From NCBI GenBank assembly GCA_020161315.1, contig JAIUOH010000010.1, positions 1 through 64,000 on the forward strand: a DNA stretch of 64,000 nucleotides, in the 5' to 3' direction. The stretch's first letter is position 1. The number at the start of each line of letters is the position of its first letter. The notes under the pieces are model-generated. The model was not told the origin of the DNA and did no database searches. It saw only the letters and a list, made by a program, of their open reading frames with translations. The DNA comes from Actinomycetota bacterium (GTDB taxonomy: Bacteria > Actinomycetota > Actinomycetes > Actinomycetales > Microbacteriaceae). This document shows, one piece after another, positions 40,101 through 47,824 of this stretch. The translations under genes and the position numbers were made by a program.

Positions 40101-42961
40101 ACCTCGAACCCGTGGCGCTGCCTGTTGGCTCTGCAACGGTCACGGTTAGCCCGGGCCAGACGACCTGCGGCAGCGGCGAGGCCGCTGGCTTCTACGTGTC
40201 AGATCGAATCGTGTTCTCGGCGACGCCCGAGCCCGGCAGGCGCATAACCGGGTTCTCGGGTGCCCCCGTGGGCGAATATGGCGATCGCTTTCCGTACCCC
40301 AAGGAGTCGATCAGCTTCGGCTCGAACGGCTCGGCCTGGATGATCGCCTCACCGACGGTTGTGACTGACAACGGTGTGCAGGTGCCGTTCACTGCGGCTC
40401 CGGTCACTGAGGCCGAGTGCATCACGGCGACGATTCGGGTGACCGGACTGCCCGCTGGCATGAGCGGTCGCGACGTCGTCGACTGGTTCACGAACCAGAG
40501 GTGCGGCCTGCAATCGACAAAGATCGACAACTCGAGGTGGCAGGTGCCGATTGAGGCGGGCTCGAAGCTGACGGTGCGCTATTACGGGCAGACGCTGCCC
40601 GAGCGCATGAAGTTCTACGGATGGCAGGGCGCCTTTGCAGGCGACGCCTTCGCTGATCGAGCTAGCTACACGATCGTTCCCGACAGTAACGTGATCGATG
40701 TGCCGTTCGGGCCGGTGTGCTTTACGGGCACCCCGAAGCTGGCCCAGCCGAGCGACGGTACCATTACTGTCACCCTCGCGAAGCCGAACTGCTACGACCC
40801 GCAGACGAAAACAAGCGGATGGACGTTCGGCTCGGTCGGACTCGCGACGCTCAGCGACAGCGTCGGCGAGAGCGTGCAATCGGTCAAACAGACGTATACC
40901 CTGCCGAACGGTGCCGCGCGATCGTATGACACGACGGCCTGGGTTGCTCAGAAGCCCGTCTATTTTGAGCGCTGGATCGGCGCGACCGACCAAATTCGCG
41001 ACTATGCGAGCGACACGAGCACCGATGCGAACGGCGTGCGACGATCGTCGCGAACCGTGCTGTTCAAAATCGCCGAGCGGCCCTACGACCTCAGCGCGAG
41101 CTACGGTCGATGCGCGACGCTGGGCGCCGAGGTGATTGGTGATAGCTCAGCCGGCCCGCCAGGCACCATCACGATGCAGACCGACGCGAACTGCCCGCTT
41201 GGCGCGGGATACAACGGGGAGCGTTGGTACAAGCTCGGCACACAGGTCAGCCTCAGTACGGCCGCGACGAGCGCGGTGAAGTCGAGCACTTCGCTGAAGT
41301 TTTTGGGTTGGGCAGGCGCCCCGATCGCGAAGAACCAGCTGCTGAGCCCGACGATCAGCTTTGCGCTGAATGAAGATGCTCGCGTGACCGCCTCGTACGG
41401 CACGAACGCGAACTGTAGGCCGCTCAAAGTTCAGGCGGTACCAGCGGGTGCGCTGAGCCTCGACACGAAGTTCTCGCTCGGATCGAACGCCTGTGCCGCG
41501 ATGTACGGCGACAAGTTCTACGACCAGGGCACCTCGGGCAACGGCATCACGATCGACGCGAGCGCCGCCACCACCGAGGCGCAGGGCGCCGAGACTGTCT
41601 TTGTTTGGAGCACCAACGAGCCGAACACGAACAACGAGATCAGCAAGATTTGGAGCCGCAGTAGCTCGCTCAACGAGGAGCTCTACGGGCCCTCGCAGGT
41701 GATCGCATACGCCTGCGAGTTCGTGAAAATCGACGCGGCAGTATCAGCCCCCGGCGGCACGGTGGTGGCCAGCGCGGGCGCCACCAATATGACGCGAGAC
41801 TCGAAAATCGACCGCTTCGTGCAAACGCAAGACGCGAACTGCGGCACGGGTTCAGACCCGAAATCGGGGTACGCGGGCTACGCCTGGACTGTGGGTACAG
41901 AGCTGACCCCACTTGTGGCCGCCGACCCCGCAGCGTATCGGTTTACCGGCTGGTCGGGCGATGCGAGCGGCAGCGGTGAAAGCCCGAACGCGCCCGTCAA
42001 ACTGGTCGGAGCCGGGCACACCGCGAGCGGGCAGAACTACCACTACCGGGTGACCGCAAACTTCGAGGCCATCTGTTACACGCTCTCGATACCTTCGGAC
42101 GCCGACAAGGTGGAGGTGCTGACCGCGCCGAACTGCCCGGGGGTCGACGCGTCGAAACACCAGTACCTCGGCGGCACCGCGGTCGTGCTGCACGCGGCAG
42201 ACAAGGGCGACACGCTGTTTCGAAACTGGGTGAGCGGCGTCGACGCCGTCGATGACGATCCGCACTGGGCATCCGTGATCATGGACAGCGATGCGAAAGT
42301 CGTTCCGTACTACTCGACGAAGTCGGTGGGGGAGCAGCTCAGCAGTTACGGTGCGCTTGTCGGCGACGCGATGGCGATCGCTTCGAAGAAGATGGTCGGC
42401 ATCGCCTCGGCAGCCGTGGCCGCGTACGTGAAGGTGCTGTTCTCGAAGGTCACGCTGGTGGCGCAAGGGATCAGCTACGCCGCGCAGGGGCTTGAACTGC
42501 TGGGCGTGCACGGAGCCGGCCTTGACGCTGTGAAGAACGGTGCGGCGGCGATGGAGAACATGATTGCCCTGATGTGGGCGCCGCTCGACTGCATCACCGC
42601 CTGGTCTGCGGGTGGTGAGAACACCGCGGTGTACGCGGCGCAGAATGCCATCGGTGTCGCGGTGGTCACTGCGCTGTCATCGGGTGCGCAGCAGCAGTCG
42701 CAGAGTGCGCCAGACAGCACGCTTGCGAAGCTCAAAGCCCAGGCGCAGGCGGCCAAGGCCGCGGCCACGCCGGGAACCCAAGCGGTGAAAGCGATCACTG
42801 CGGCAAAGTCGGTGTATGACGCTGCCGCAGCGGGCAATATCGGCATCGAGACCTCGGCATACGAGGCGTGGGGGTCGCAGGCCAGTCTCGACGTGTTCAG
42901 CACCTGCATGACGAACCGCGCGACGGGCACCATGGAGAGCATGTGGGCGGTCGGCGGTTAA
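34196..42961 (+). CDS. Giant membrane-anchored surface protein: polytopic membrane domain + beta-helix + Ig-like array + Cys-paired InlB-like repeats
   Basis: About 2,921 residues; no known full-length counterpart comes to mind. In order: (1) residues 20-300, five or six membrane helices resembling the membrane domain found in some GDPD proteins (SSPRRVWGAAMTLAKHRR is a typical loop); (2) a further hydrophobic helix near 335-362; (3) about 363-700, a CSLREA-type parallel beta-helix (CTLRGALRAAQ, then runs of N and S/T turns such as VENSTFSQNA); (4) about 700-1960, ten or more Ig-like domains with the recurring FGD.V...V.V and LTASYTGD pattern; (5) about 1965-2710, seven repeats each with a Cys pair and an F.GW.G motif; (6) an Ala-rich helical C-terminus. 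No signal peptidase site or LPXTG is seen, so anchoring should be by the N-terminal helices. ATG 34196 is preferred; ATG 34172 is possible. Controlled by the promoter/palindrome at 34110-34161. Function, perhaps adhesion, is inferred. Confidence 0.85.
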   Translation: MTKRNDATPRNLLALVSRDTLRGFASQWWRMLLVQLLALLAVSIPVIAVTAGVVLGKDGIMRFLAANPLQAEGRLAGVGIAVALGAVLLSLPFLVAALIAIATLVDPGVDRGKDRSARFRPALRTGVMRLFPAGAALLVAIALCFGALIVSPFLVLAGLLGLLVTSVLRLARPELAKRHAWANPARWGFIAIPFAVALRQVATAFLLFPVAVFEGSSPRRVWGAAMTLAKHRRVLILVVAGIATLLSVALVSFGALLGTSIGSGIALTLVGTLVEFIAIPLPTVVAVMLYRRLGGEGALSRPSKVPARAPGSDAATRVGKVSPAYARLAAVTAAAIAISGIVLPPAAAVAVAGNSYTVTSNADALDAGVIAAQQASCAMAGGDCTLRGALRAAQAAAEAGAEGARISFASGMTISVAGPLTFSPAETPALVSGAVLEIDGGGQGVVLDGAISTQIMLVTSEFWNLRVAGLTMQNGWAQDGAALLAGVNQTSLDRVVFENNTASTSAGAVFGRALTVTRSTFINNRARYYGALASGGAIRATGAVSVENSTFSQNAVGDEFSGAIDRGADVYSDGPLTVRSSTFSNYERGSLSTASTQATVTNSIFTTNWGSGGSACRGPVAFSGGNNIMPNGDTTCPGTQGTQTAFQVLSVLDTTGAVPVFPLNPSAGNPAMQRGADCPAEDALGRTRPAQGCDLGSAETEGGTSLTLETVPDAAQFGRVALRATVTSVSGAVPTGEVNFVVDGGAGQTVSLAAVPGVAGAARAELSVDLAGIGVSHAVTAAYVPDGVLRPSDASTDYTPQPLRRDVSLDCFGGEAHTTAGCTSADWNIVDSASIDLAATLAPDSEPGTITLTSDEAGQHEIAAPVAVDQQNRTAEFTLSGTDLGLGAHSIYAAYRSDSQEYVGLSPLRTVTVLRTPTVTLSMPGGSGQYGDQVAGLATVAVTGAQGAATPTGSVTVRGQSAQLDATGTAHLDLSLLPGGDQQLTASYTGDSVYGAAESNLVTYRTTQTSSSIAIESVDPAGARFGDAISATIRVGADTPSTADPFGTVTVVADAGTPAERTFDPVSITPDATRDGSVMVTAPIAAGVLTGGEHELTATFTPTTASFAASSTVAPFGVEIAAAATTTSLAASADHAAFGEQVTLTATVTGPGLGGAGAQTVAFAAGSRALGTATTSPCGGDPNCAVATLIVDAETVGLGAVDLTASLEASPNYAASRGEIAGYAVAKATPTVTMQAPGALFYQDHDQISVHIEAAGYLPADGAEVVLEARAAGGAPIPLGSVHLTNGSKTMPLNPAALGLLPGSYTLTASFAGNDSFEAGSATTTLEVRAAATRVSWDSSALPGAAAFGDSVTVPVTVTNTSTGERPEGEVVLTWNGVELGRSTLGDAHDASGASRTVTVRATFGAQLTVPTDGRLTAEFVPAAGFAVSKLSEAAPDDRKVIVLQPVPAAVDLQLTAVLGQALAAEATVTAGPADLGIVPRGYVTFTLNRSGLGLQELGPVALVDGRVSLAEALTANHLDPVLVDLAGTWSVRATYQTGNLDPRIVAQLPASTALKSVNITAGSSGVTAAAPNSIELGQTLRVTASVVGAVTPTGRVRVERWDGAGYQTVSDETDLAHGDASIVVNGSLPLGTQQLRVHYVGNGTLAAANSAPFEVSVQPASSTVTVTSVNSPYPAIIGGKAGYTATVTSALGAPAGYVTFFRDSTQIGQATLAPELGGGSASASILVPVGEAWSGDIVARVTSGQANIVGGEGRLAHRWQQAPVLLELNGPLANTIGSPSNYFVTAQLDWHQFQYLPELLRPAAPSGTVTISDGSGAVCHANLVDQGGQLSRGSCNLSFDGVGQHSVTAEFAGDHSYEPETSAALITTVSKGTPTLTLTAPEEPWRGLTSIPVSWNVVGPDQGGTVTVTRGTQTVCSSASMSGSCEVPIPAFDRSQFGARLLLQYSGTPNWNYVDKSVTGSIDACVPYLEPVALPVGSATVTVSPGQTTCGSGEAAGFYVSDRIVFSATPEPGRRITGFSGAPVGEYGDRFPYPKESISFGSNGSAWMIASPTVVTDNGVQVPFTAAPVTEAECITATIRVTGLPAGMSGRDVVDWFTNQRCGLQSTKIDNSRWQVPIEAGSKLTVRYYGQTLPERMKFYGWQGAFAGDAFADRASYTIVPDSNVIDVPFGPVCFTGTPKLAQPSDGTITVTLAKPNCYDPQTKTSGWTFGSVGLATLSDSVGESVQSVKQTYTLPNGAARSYDTTAWVAQKPVYFERWIGATDQIRDYASDTSTDANGVRRSSRTVLFKIAERPYDLSASYGRCATLGAEVIGDSSAGPPGTITMQTDANCPLGAGYNGERWYKLGTQVSLSTAATSAVKSSTSLKFLGWAGAPIAKNQLLSPTISFALNEDARVTASYGTNANCRPLKVQAVPAGALSLDTKFSLGSNACAAMYGDKFYDQGTSGNGITIDASAATTEAQGAETVFVWSTNEPNTNNEISKIWSRSSSLNEELYGPSQVIAYACEFVKIDAAVSAPGGTVVASAGATNMTRDSKIDRFVQTQDANCGTGSDPKSGYAGYAWTVGTELTPLVAADPAAYRFTGWSGDASGSGESPNAPVKLVGAGHTASGQNYHYRVTANFEAICYTLSIPSDADKVEVLTAPNCPGVDASKHQYLGGTAVVLHAADKGDTLFRNWVSGVDAVDDDPHWASVIMDSDAKVVPYYSTKSVGEQLSSYGALVGDAMAIASKKMVGIASAAVAAYVKVLFSKVTLVAQGISYAAQGLELLGVHGAGLDAVKNGAAAMENMIALMWAPLDCITAWSAGGENTAVYAAQNAIGVAVVTALSSGAQQQSQSAPDSTLAKLKAQAQAAKAAATPGTQAVKAITAAKSVYDAAAAGNIGIETSAYEAWGSQASLDVFSTCMTNRATGTMESMWAVGG
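40088..42325 (+). repeat. Seven Cys-paired InlB-like repeats in the giant protein
   Basis: Each unit starts with Cys, continues 25-45 residues to a second Cys (often NC, as in DANCPLG or KPNCYDP), then reaches an F.GW.G or similar motif and a closing V.A.Y/F strand. Unit starts are recognisable at CVPYLEP, CITATIRV, CFTGTPKL, CATLGAEV, CRPLKVQA, CEFVKIDA and CYTLSIPS. The units are too diverged at DNA level to be recent copies. Confidence 0.65.
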
Positions 42962-42981
42962 GAGGTCGCACGGATTGTGGC

Positions 42982-43024
42982 TGCCATGCCACTGCCGCAA
43001 CAGTCGCGCGGCAGTGGCATGGCA
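42982..43024. terminator. Long hairpin after the giant gene
   Basis: TGCCATGCCACTGCCGC (42982-42998) and its perfect 17-bp complement (43008-43024) flank a 9-nt loop, 20 nt after the stop. No clear U-tract follows, but position and stability suggest a transcript end. Confidence 0.65.
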
Positions 43025-43145
43025 CAGCGAGGGTTTCGTAAGATCGCGGTGCTACACTTGGCAACTGGTCGAGTTATCTCGACGTCGAGACATTTTTCTG
43101 CCTCGGTTCAATTCTGACCAATAGCGAAGGACAAAGGGACAGTAC

Positions 43146-44315
43146 GTGGATCTGTACGAGTACCAGGCACGAGATCTTTTCGAACAGTACGGGGTGCCGG
43201 TGCTCGCCGGTATCGTCGCGGACACTCCTGAGGAGGTGCGCGCTGCTGCCGAGAAGATCGGCGGTGTCGTCGTCGTGAAGGCTCAGGTAAAGACTGGTGG
43301 CCGCGGCAAGGCTGGCGGTGTGAAGGTTGCAAAGACCCCAGACGAGGCATACGAGGCTGCTCAGGCGATCCTCGGCCTTGATATTAAGGGCCACGTCGTC
43401 AAGCGGGTGATGGTCGCTGCTGGCGCCGACATCAAGCAGGAGTTCTACTTCTCGGTGCTGCTCGACCGAGCAAACCGCTCGTACCTCTCGCTCTGCAGCG
43501 TCGAGGGCGGCATGGAGATCGAGGTGCTCGCGGTCGAGAAGCCCGAGGCGCTCGCTCGCATCGAGGTCAACCCGATCACGGGCATCGACGCTGCGAAGGC
43601 AGAAGAGATCGCACGCGCTGCGAACTTCCCTGAAGAGCTCATCGCCAAGGTTGCGGCTGTGTTCGTGAAGCTCTACGAGGTCTACGTCGGCGAAGACGCA
43701 ACCCTCGTCGAGGTCAACCCGCTGGTGCTGACAGGTGAGGGCGAGATCATCGCGCTCGACGGCAAGGTCTCTCTCGACGAGAACGCAGACTTCCGTCAGC
43801 CGAGCCATGAGGCGCTCGCCGACAAGTCGGCTGAAGACCCGCTCGAGGCGAAGGCCAAGGCTCAAGACCTCAACTACGTGAAGCTCGACGGTGAGGTGGG
43901 TGTCATCGGTAACGGTGCTGGCCTCGTGATGTCGACCCTCGACGTTGTTGCCTACGCTGGTGAGAACCACGGCGGCGTGAAGCCCGCCAACTTCCTCGAC
44001 ATCGGCGGCGGCGCCTCGGCTGAGGTTATGGCCGCTGGTCTCGACGTCATCCTCGGTGACCCGCAGGTGAAGTCGGTGTTCGTGAACGTCTTCGGCGGCA
44101 TCACCGCGTGTGACGCAGTCGCAAACGGTATCGTGGGCGCGCTCGCCAAGCTTGGCGATGCAGCGAACAAGCCGCTCGTTGTGCGCCTCGACGGCAACAA
44201 CGTCGAAGAGGGCCGCGCAATTCTGAACGAGGCGAACCACCCGCTCGTCGTTCAGGCCGCCACCATGGACGAGGGCGCCGACAAGGCCGCCGAGCTCGCA
44301 AACGCAGCCGCCTAA
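43146..44315 (+). CDS. sucC: Succinyl-CoA ligase (ADP-forming), beta subunit
   Basis: A 389-residue beta subunit with an N-terminal ATP-grasp domain ([19 protein letters not shown], then [16 protein letters not shown]) and a C-terminal flavodoxin-like ligase domain ([12 protein letters not shown]). With SucD it interconverts succinyl-CoA and succinate in the TCA cycle with substrate-level phosphorylation. GTG 43146 after AAAGGGAC. Adjacent to sucD (30 nt) in a two-gene operon closed by a strong terminator. Confidence 0.97.
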   Translation: MDLYEYQARDLFEQYGVPVLAGIVADTPEEVRAAAEKIGGVVVVKAQVKTGGRGKAGGVKVAKTPDEAYEAAQAILGLDIKGHVVKRVMVAAGADIKQEFYFSVLLDRANRSYLSLCSVEGGMEIEVLAVEKPEALARIEVNPITGIDAAKAEEIARAANFPEELIAKVAAVFVKLYEVYVGEDATLVEVNPLVLTGEGEIIALDGKVSLDENADFRQPSHEALADKSAEDPLEAKAKAQDLNYVKLDGEVGVIGNGAGLVMSTLDVVAYAGENHGGVKPANFLDIGGGASAEVMAAGLDVILGDPQVKSVFVNVFGGITACDAVANGIVGALAKLGDAANKPLVVRLDGNNVEEGRAILNEANHPLVVQAATMDEGADKAAELANAAA

Positions 44316-44345
44316 GCGCACGAGACGAAGAGAGAGTTTAGAACT

Positions 44346-45248
44346 ATGTCTATCTTCCTGAACAAGGATTCAAAGGTCATCGTGCAGGGCATCACCGGCG
44401 GCGAGGGCACCAAGCACACCGCCCGCATGCTCGCCGCTGGCACGCAGATTGTGGGCGGCGTGAACGCCCGCAAGGCTGGCACTACCGTGTCGCACGTGAA
44501 CGCCGCTGGCGAGACCGTCGAACTGCCCGTGTTCGCCACGGTTGGCGAGGCGATGGCTGCTACCGGCGCTGACGTCTCGGTCGCATTCGTGCCCCCGGCC
44601 TTCACTAAGGACGCTGCGGTTGAGGCGATTGACGCTGGCATCGGCCTGCTCGTCATCATCACCGAGGGTGTGCCCGTCAAGGACTCGGCTGAGCTCTGGG
44701 CTCACGCCAAGGCCACCGGTAACAAGACCCGCATCATCGGCCCGAACTGCCCCGGCATCATCACCCCCGGTGAGGCACTCGCAGGCATCACGCCCGCGAC
44801 CATCACCGGCAAGGGCCCCATCGGCCTCGTCTCGAAGTCGGGCACCCTGACCTACCAGATGATGTACGAGCTGCGCGATCTCGGTTTCTCGACCGCGATC
44901 GGCATCGGTGGCGACCCCGTCATCGGCACCACGCACATCGACGCGCTCGCCGCGTTTGAGGCTGACCCCGAGACCAAGGCGATTGTCATGATCGGTGAGA
45001 TCGGTGGCGACGCTGAGGAGCGCGCGGCAGAGTTCATCAAGGCGAACGTGACGAAGCCCGTTGTCGGCTACGTCGCAGGCTTCACCGCTCCCGAGGGCAA
45101 GACCATGGGCCACGCAGGTGCCATCGTGTCTGGCTCGGCTGGCACCGCACAGGCGAAGAAGGAGGCCCTCGAGGCCGCCGGCGTTCGCGTGGGCAAGACG
45201 CCTACCGAGACCGCTCAGCTCCTGCGAGCAGCATTCGCTGAGCTGTAA
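44346..45248 (+). CDS. sucD: Succinyl-CoA ligase, alpha subunit
   Basis: A 300-residue alpha subunit: CoA-binding Rossmann domain near the N-terminus ([13 protein letters not shown]) and ligase domain with the phosphorylated histidine in [14 protein letters not shown] (His256). Forms the alpha-beta enzyme with SucC. GAGAGAG upstream of ATG 44346. Succinate made by PrpB joins the cycle just downstream of this step. Confidence 0.97.
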   Translation: MSIFLNKDSKVIVQGITGGEGTKHTARMLAAGTQIVGGVNARKAGTTVSHVNAAGETVELPVFATVGEAMAATGADVSVAFVPPAFTKDAAVEAIDAGIGLLVIITEGVPVKDSAELWAHAKATGNKTRIIGPNCPGIITPGEALAGITPATITGKGPIGLVSKSGTLTYQMMYELRDLGFSTAIGIGGDPVIGTTHIDALAAFEADPETKAIVMIGEIGGDAEERAAEFIKANVTKPVVGYVAGFTAPEGKTMGHAGAIVSGSAGTAQAKKEALEAAGVRVGKTPTETAQLLRAAFAEL

Positions 45249-45334
45249 GCGCGCAAGCGAGTACAGGCGAATGCTGGTACTGCACACTGCGGTAGTTGCA
45301 GCCATCGCGTAATTTCTTCCTCTAAGAGGATCCC

Positions 45335-45371
45335 GTGTGGGGGTGGGTGCCACTGGCACCCACCCCCACAC
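45335..45371 (+). terminator. sucCD terminator
   Basis: GTGTGGGGGTGGGTGCCA pairs perfectly with TGGCACCCACCCCCACAC around an almost absent loop, followed by TCGTTTCTGCATTTT. Strong intrinsic terminator. Confidence 0.85.
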
Positions 45372-45513
45372 TCGTTTCTGCATTTTGCGGGCCAGATGTT
45401 CAGAGCCAGCGCGCCGGCGGAAAAGCACAAGCCGATCGAAAAGGTACACGAATTGCCCGAATTCTTGTGCCTCTTTGGCTGGTTACCGTGTTTTTGCGGA
45501 TCGGAGCTTTGCG

Positions 45514-45563
45514 GGGTTTCAACGGGTTTCAACGGGTTTCAACGCGTTGTCACGCTTTGTCAC
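45514..45563 (+). repeat. Period-10 direct repeat array before the MetE-like gene
   Basis: Three exact copies of GGGTTTCAAC (45514-45543) are followed by two related units, GCGTTGTCAC and GCTTTGTCAC, in strict 10-bp phase. One unit per helical turn places all copies on the same DNA face, as in cooperative binding sites. It ends 30 bp before the predicted -10 (TACTTG, 45593-45598). The rest of the 354-bp gap from 45249 holds only the sucCD terminator and no gene. Confidence 0.7.
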
Positions 45564-45602
45564 GAACGCTTCTCGGCGTGCGCGGCGCGCAATACTTGAG
45601 GC

Positions 45603-46739
45603 ATGACTGAGCTAGCAGCCACCCAAGCAGCCGAACCCCAAGCGATCGAAGACGGTGGTCTTCGCGCCGATCACGCATCAGCGCGAGGCGTTGCCGCACA
45701 AGCGATCGGCGCCCACCTCGTCGGCAGCGTGAACTTCGACGAGGCCGAAGCAACGATTCGCATCGCCGCAGAACAGCTTGGTGAGCACTTGAAGCGCATT
45801 CCTGACGGCGAGGTGGGGGAGCGTTGGCACTGGATTGCCTTTCAGCCCGACCGCCTCGCGCAGAGCGAGGGCATCGGCCGCGTCGGCGATCAACCCGTCG
45901 TCGTGCGCGGCGTTGATTTTCGCCCCGTGCGCCTCGAAGACGGCGTGCAGGCGGCAGACCTCGACCTGAGGCCGCTCGGCTACGCCGAAGCTGCGCTCGA
46001 GTCGTGGCAGGTTTTCTCACGTCTGAAGCAGGAGGGCGTGGTGCCCGCAGCTACGCGCTTTCAGGTTTCGCTGCCTACCCCGCTCGGTGTGGTTGGTAGC
46101 TTTGTGCGCGAAGAGGATCGCCCCTCGTTCGAGCCCGTGTATGAGGCGGCGCTGGCGCGCGAATTGCAGCAGATTCTCGATGCGATTCCGCACGAGGAAC
46201 TGGCAATTCAGTGGGATGCGGCGCTTGAGTTCGCGCACCTCGAGGGTGCTGGGTACGGCTCGCCGTCGAAGCCCTGGTTTGAGGACGTGTGGGCTGGCAC
46301 GAGCGAGCGCCTTGCCCGCCAGGTCGACCGTGTGCCCGACTCCGTAGAAGTCGGCGTGCACCTCTGTTATGGCGATGTCGCTGAGAAGCACTTTGCCGAG
46401 CCCACTGACACCGCCGTGCTCACGCGCTTCGCGAACCTGCTCGCAGAGCGTGCTGAGCGCCAGCTGACCTGGGTGCACCTGCCCGTGCCAATTGAGCGCG
46501 ATGACGAGGCGTTCTTTGCCCCGCTCGCGCAGCTCGCAATCTCGCCCGAGACCGAGCTTTACCTTGGCCTCGTGCACCGCGAAGACGGGGCAGAAGGGGC
46601 CGAACGCCGCCTTGCCGCGGCGCGTGCCCACGTGACGCGCCCATTCGGTGTCGCAACCGAGTGCGGCTTCGGGCGGGCGCCAGAGGGCGCTGCTATGTCT
46701 CTATTCGAAGCACACCGGGCGGTGGCAGCCGCCTGGTAG
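45603..46739 (+). CDS. MetE-like (cobalamin-independent methionine synthase C-terminal family) protein
   Basis: A 378-residue protein related to the zinc-dependent methyltransferase barrel of MetE/UROD-like enzymes. The barrel opening (GAHLVGSVNF), the HLCYGD motif with the zinc-ligand His/Cys pair and ATECGFGRAP with the second Cys ligand are present; the MetE N-terminal half is missing. Such short proteins transfer methyl groups from unidentified donors, so calling it a methionine synthase would go beyond the evidence. TACTTG 4 nt before the ATG and no ribosome site suggest a leaderless mRNA. Confidence 0.7.
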   Translation: MTELAATQAAEPQAIEDGGLRADHASARGVAAQAIGAHLVGSVNFDEAEATIRIAAEQLGEHLKRIPDGEVGERWHWIAFQPDRLAQSEGIGRVGDQPVVVRGVDFRPVRLEDGVQAADLDLRPLGYAEAALESWQVFSRLKQEGVVPAATRFQVSLPTPLGVVGSFVREEDRPSFEPVYEAALARELQQILDAIPHEELAIQWDAALEFAHLEGAGYGSPSKPWFEDVWAGTSERLARQVDRVPDSVEVGVHLCYGDVAEKHFAEPTDTAVLTRFANLLAERAERQLTWVHLPVPIERDDEAFFAPLAQLAISPETELYLGLVHREDGAEGAERRLAAARAHVTRPFGVATECGFGRAPEGAAMSLFEAHRAVAAAW

Positions 46740-46750
46740 TGGGCCTGGTC

Positions 46751-46793
46751 TCAACAGGCTCGACCGGCGGCCCGCTCATTGAGCTTGTCGAGA
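46751..46793. repeat. REP-like palindrome
   Basis: CTCAACAGGCTCGACC and CTCATTGAGCTTGTCGAG face each other between two convergent genes; same repeat family as 5762-5827. May serve as a bidirectional terminator. Confidence 0.6.
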
Positions 46794-46803
46794 TGAGTGG
46801 TGT

Positions 46804-47703
46804 CTACGCTAGTTCGAGCGACTCAACCACTTCAGCTACTCGGCGCCGTGCCCCGGCGTCGAGTCCCTGAATTGGTAGGGGCAGGCAGCGCTCAGACGTG
46901 AGACCGAGATGCTCGGCGACCGCAGCGATGACGCGGATGCTACCGCCATGCTCGGTGAAGAGTTGCCAGAGCGGGGCGAGCCGGTCAGACTTGGCGATCG
47001 CCTGGTCGGTCAGACCTGCTTGCGCTGCACGAGTGATTGTGAGCGCTGGCTCGGGCAGCGTGCCGCCGATCACCGAGTACCAGGCATCGCAGCCTGCGCT
47101 GAGTGCGTACGCCGCTGTGGCGTCGCCTGAGATGCCGATTGAGACCTGACCTGGCACCACAGCGCGCACCTCGGCAACCCGCTCGCGGGCCCGGGCGAGA
47201 TCTGCTGGCACGCTTGGCATCTTGATCGAGGCGATGCCGGGCAGTTCGGCGATGCGCGCGTAGAGTTCGGTTGAGAACGTGAAGCGGGTCGTGCTGGGGT
47301 TGTTGTAGAGAATGATCGGCAGTTCGGTGTGCTCGCTCACCGCGCGAAAGAGCTCGAACACATCGGTGTCGGTGAGCGGTTGGTACGAGACTGGGGCGAG
47401 CAGTACGCCCGCGGCACCCGCGGCCTCGGCATGTGCGACATTCGCAAGCACCTGCGAGGTGCGAAGTGCACCCACGCCGACGAACACCGGGGTCGATCCC
47501 GCGTACTGAACCGCGAGCCGGGCCACGCGAGCCCTCTCGGCCTCGCTCAGGTACGCGTACGATCCGGTCGAACCGAGTGCCGTGATCGAGTCGACCCCTG
47601 CGCTGGCCAAACGCTCGACGAGCGCGACGAACGCTCCCTCGTCGACCGCGTCGTTTGCGAGTGGGGTGAGCGGAAACGCGCCGAGGCCAGTAAAGAGACT
47701 CAT
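46804..47703 (-). CDS. DapA-family (dihydrodipicolinate synthase/N-acetylneuraminate lyase-like) aldolase
   Basis: A 299-residue TIM-barrel class I aldolase. Catalytic Tyr133 (ILYNNP) and Schiff-base Lys161 (IASIKMPS) fall at the positions of E. coli DapA. The GSTGS pyruvate carboxylate-binding motif is at 44-48, variant from the GTTGE of true DapA, so another keto-acid substrate is likely and lysine synthesis should not be assumed. Minus-strand TAGGCT (47715-47710) lies 6 nt before ATG 47703: leaderless, and independent of the FMO gene upstream. Confidence 0.85.
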   Translation of the reverse strand: MSLFTGLGAFPLTPLANDAVDEGAFVALVERLASAGVDSITALGSTGSYAYLSEAERARVARLAVQYAGSTPVFVGVGALRTSQVLANVAHAEAAGAAGVLLAPVSYQPLTDTDVFELFRAVSEHTELPIILYNNPSTTRFTFSTELYARIAELPGIASIKMPSVPADLARARERVAEVRAVVPGQVSIGISGDATAAYALSAGCDAWYSVIGGTLPEPALTITRAAQAGLTDQAIAKSDRLAPLWQLFTEHGGSIRVIAAVAEHLGLTSERCLPLPIQGLDAGARRRVAEVVESLELA

Positions 47704-47721
47704 GATTGCAGCCTAGCTGTT

Positions 47722-47760
47722 GCAGTCGTGCCGGGCGCGGGCCTCGCCCTGCACGACTGC
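47722..47760. terminator. Hairpin after the FMO gene
   Basis: GCAGTCGTGC (47722-47731) and GCACGACTGC (47751-47760) flank an inner GGGCG/CGCCC stem. It lies between the FMO gene and the DapA-like gene on the minus strand; no U-tract. Confidence 0.55.
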
Positions 47761-47824
47761 TCGTGCGGCAGCAGCTGCTCGATAGTCAACTGCTACCGCA
47801 CCCACGAGTCTTCGGTTGCGCTGG

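Noticed and set aside
45514-45563. CRISPR-like array
   Set aside because: Units are 10 bp with no spacers; it is a direct repeat array.
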